From NCBI GenBank assembly GCA_030830765.1, contig JAURMJ010000095.1:1-6851 (forward strand): DNA of 6,851 bases, read 5' to 3'. A model generated the notes under the pieces. That model was not told the origin of the DNA and did not search any database. It saw nothing but the letters and a program-made list of their open reading frames with translations. The DNA is from Quisquiliibacterium sp. (GTDB taxonomy: Bacteria > Pseudomonadota > Gammaproteobacteria > Burkholderiales > Burkholderiaceae_E). Positions 6,827-6,851 of this stretch are shown here, in pieces (positions within the stretch are counted from its first letter, which is position 1; each line of letters starts with the position of its first letter). The translations under genes and the position numbers were made by a program.

Positions 6827-6851
6827 TGGATGTTCATCCCAGCAAAGAAAA
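6817..6851 (-). CDS. ndk: Nucleoside diphosphate kinase, last ten codons (cut by window edge)
   Basis: Ndk passes phosphate between nucleoside triphosphates and diphosphates in the cytoplasm. Only the C-terminus is in the window: FFAGMNIHAR followed by TGA at 6819-6817. From memory, betaproteobacterial Ndk proteins end in very similar tails (of the form FFPxMN(I/V)YxR), and ndk directly before rlmN is the known order in that class. The other two minus-strand frames give no recognisable ending. With so few residues the call rests on the tail plus synteny; the catalytic histidine region is outside the window. Confidence 0.72.
   Translation of the reverse strand, partial: FFAGMNIHAR

Noticed and set aside
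6785..6850. Alternative upstream reading frame ending [21 protein letters not shown] with a stop overlapping the rlmN start
   Set aside because: It is open but resembles no known protein end, while another frame gives the Ndk-like tail FFAGMNIHAR and fits the known gene order.
1..6851. CRISPR array, mobile element, phage, toxin-antitoxin or other novel system
   Set aside because: No spaced direct repeats, terminal inverted repeats, transposase or unknown gene appears; all coding sequence belongs to a conserved housekeeping cluster.

Overview
The window is a GC-rich, single-direction housekeeping gene cluster, read entirely from the minus strand. In transcription order it runs: end of ndk (nucleoside diphosphate kinase, window edge) -> rlmN (23S rRNA/tRNA adenine-C2 methyltransferase) -> pilW/pilF (type IV pilus pilotin lipoprotein) -> rodZ (cell-shape protein) -> ispG (MEP-pathway 4Fe-4S enzyme) -> hisS (histidyl-tRNA synthetase) -> yfgM (SecYEG-associated membrane protein with TPR-like repeats) -> bamB (outer-membrane assembly lipoprotein, cut by the window edge).

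This gene order is known from Proteobacteria. The betaproteobacterial arrangement starts with ndk, and several details point to Betaproteobacteria: the ndk tail (FFAGMNIHAR), the wording of IspG (for example the [29 protein letters not shown] region, which I compare from memory), and the pilW-rodZ pair. The bacterium should be Gram-negative (two outer-membrane-type lipoproteins, BamB, the YfgM/Sec system). PilW and RodZ suggest it makes type IV pili and is rod-shaped; this is inferred from gene presence.

Genes are packed tightly. rlmN/pilW and yfgM/bamB overlap by 4 bases (GTGA), pilW/rodZ overlaps by 8 bases at the preferred start, and rodZ-ispG are 12 bases apart. The only gaps of note are ndk-rlmN (24 bases) and hisS-yfgM (73 bases). 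Each holds a short GC-rich hairpin just before the next Shine-Dalgarno sequence, and neither is followed by a T-run. I see no convincing internal promoter or intrinsic terminator, so the block is probably one operon with translational coupling. No stretch above 300 bases lacks a gene.

The products act in different processes: RNA modification and translation (RlmN, HisS), isoprenoid precursor supply (IspG, feeding the lipid carrier used in cell-wall synthesis), cell-wall elongation (RodZ), and envelope protein export and assembly (YfgM, BamB, PilW). I found no mobile element, CRISPR array, tRNA/rRNA gene or defence-like system. The observations worth a second look are small: two leader-like hairpins, an expanding 21-bp repeat in the RodZ linker, a short deletion in a HisS loop, and several non-ATG starts.
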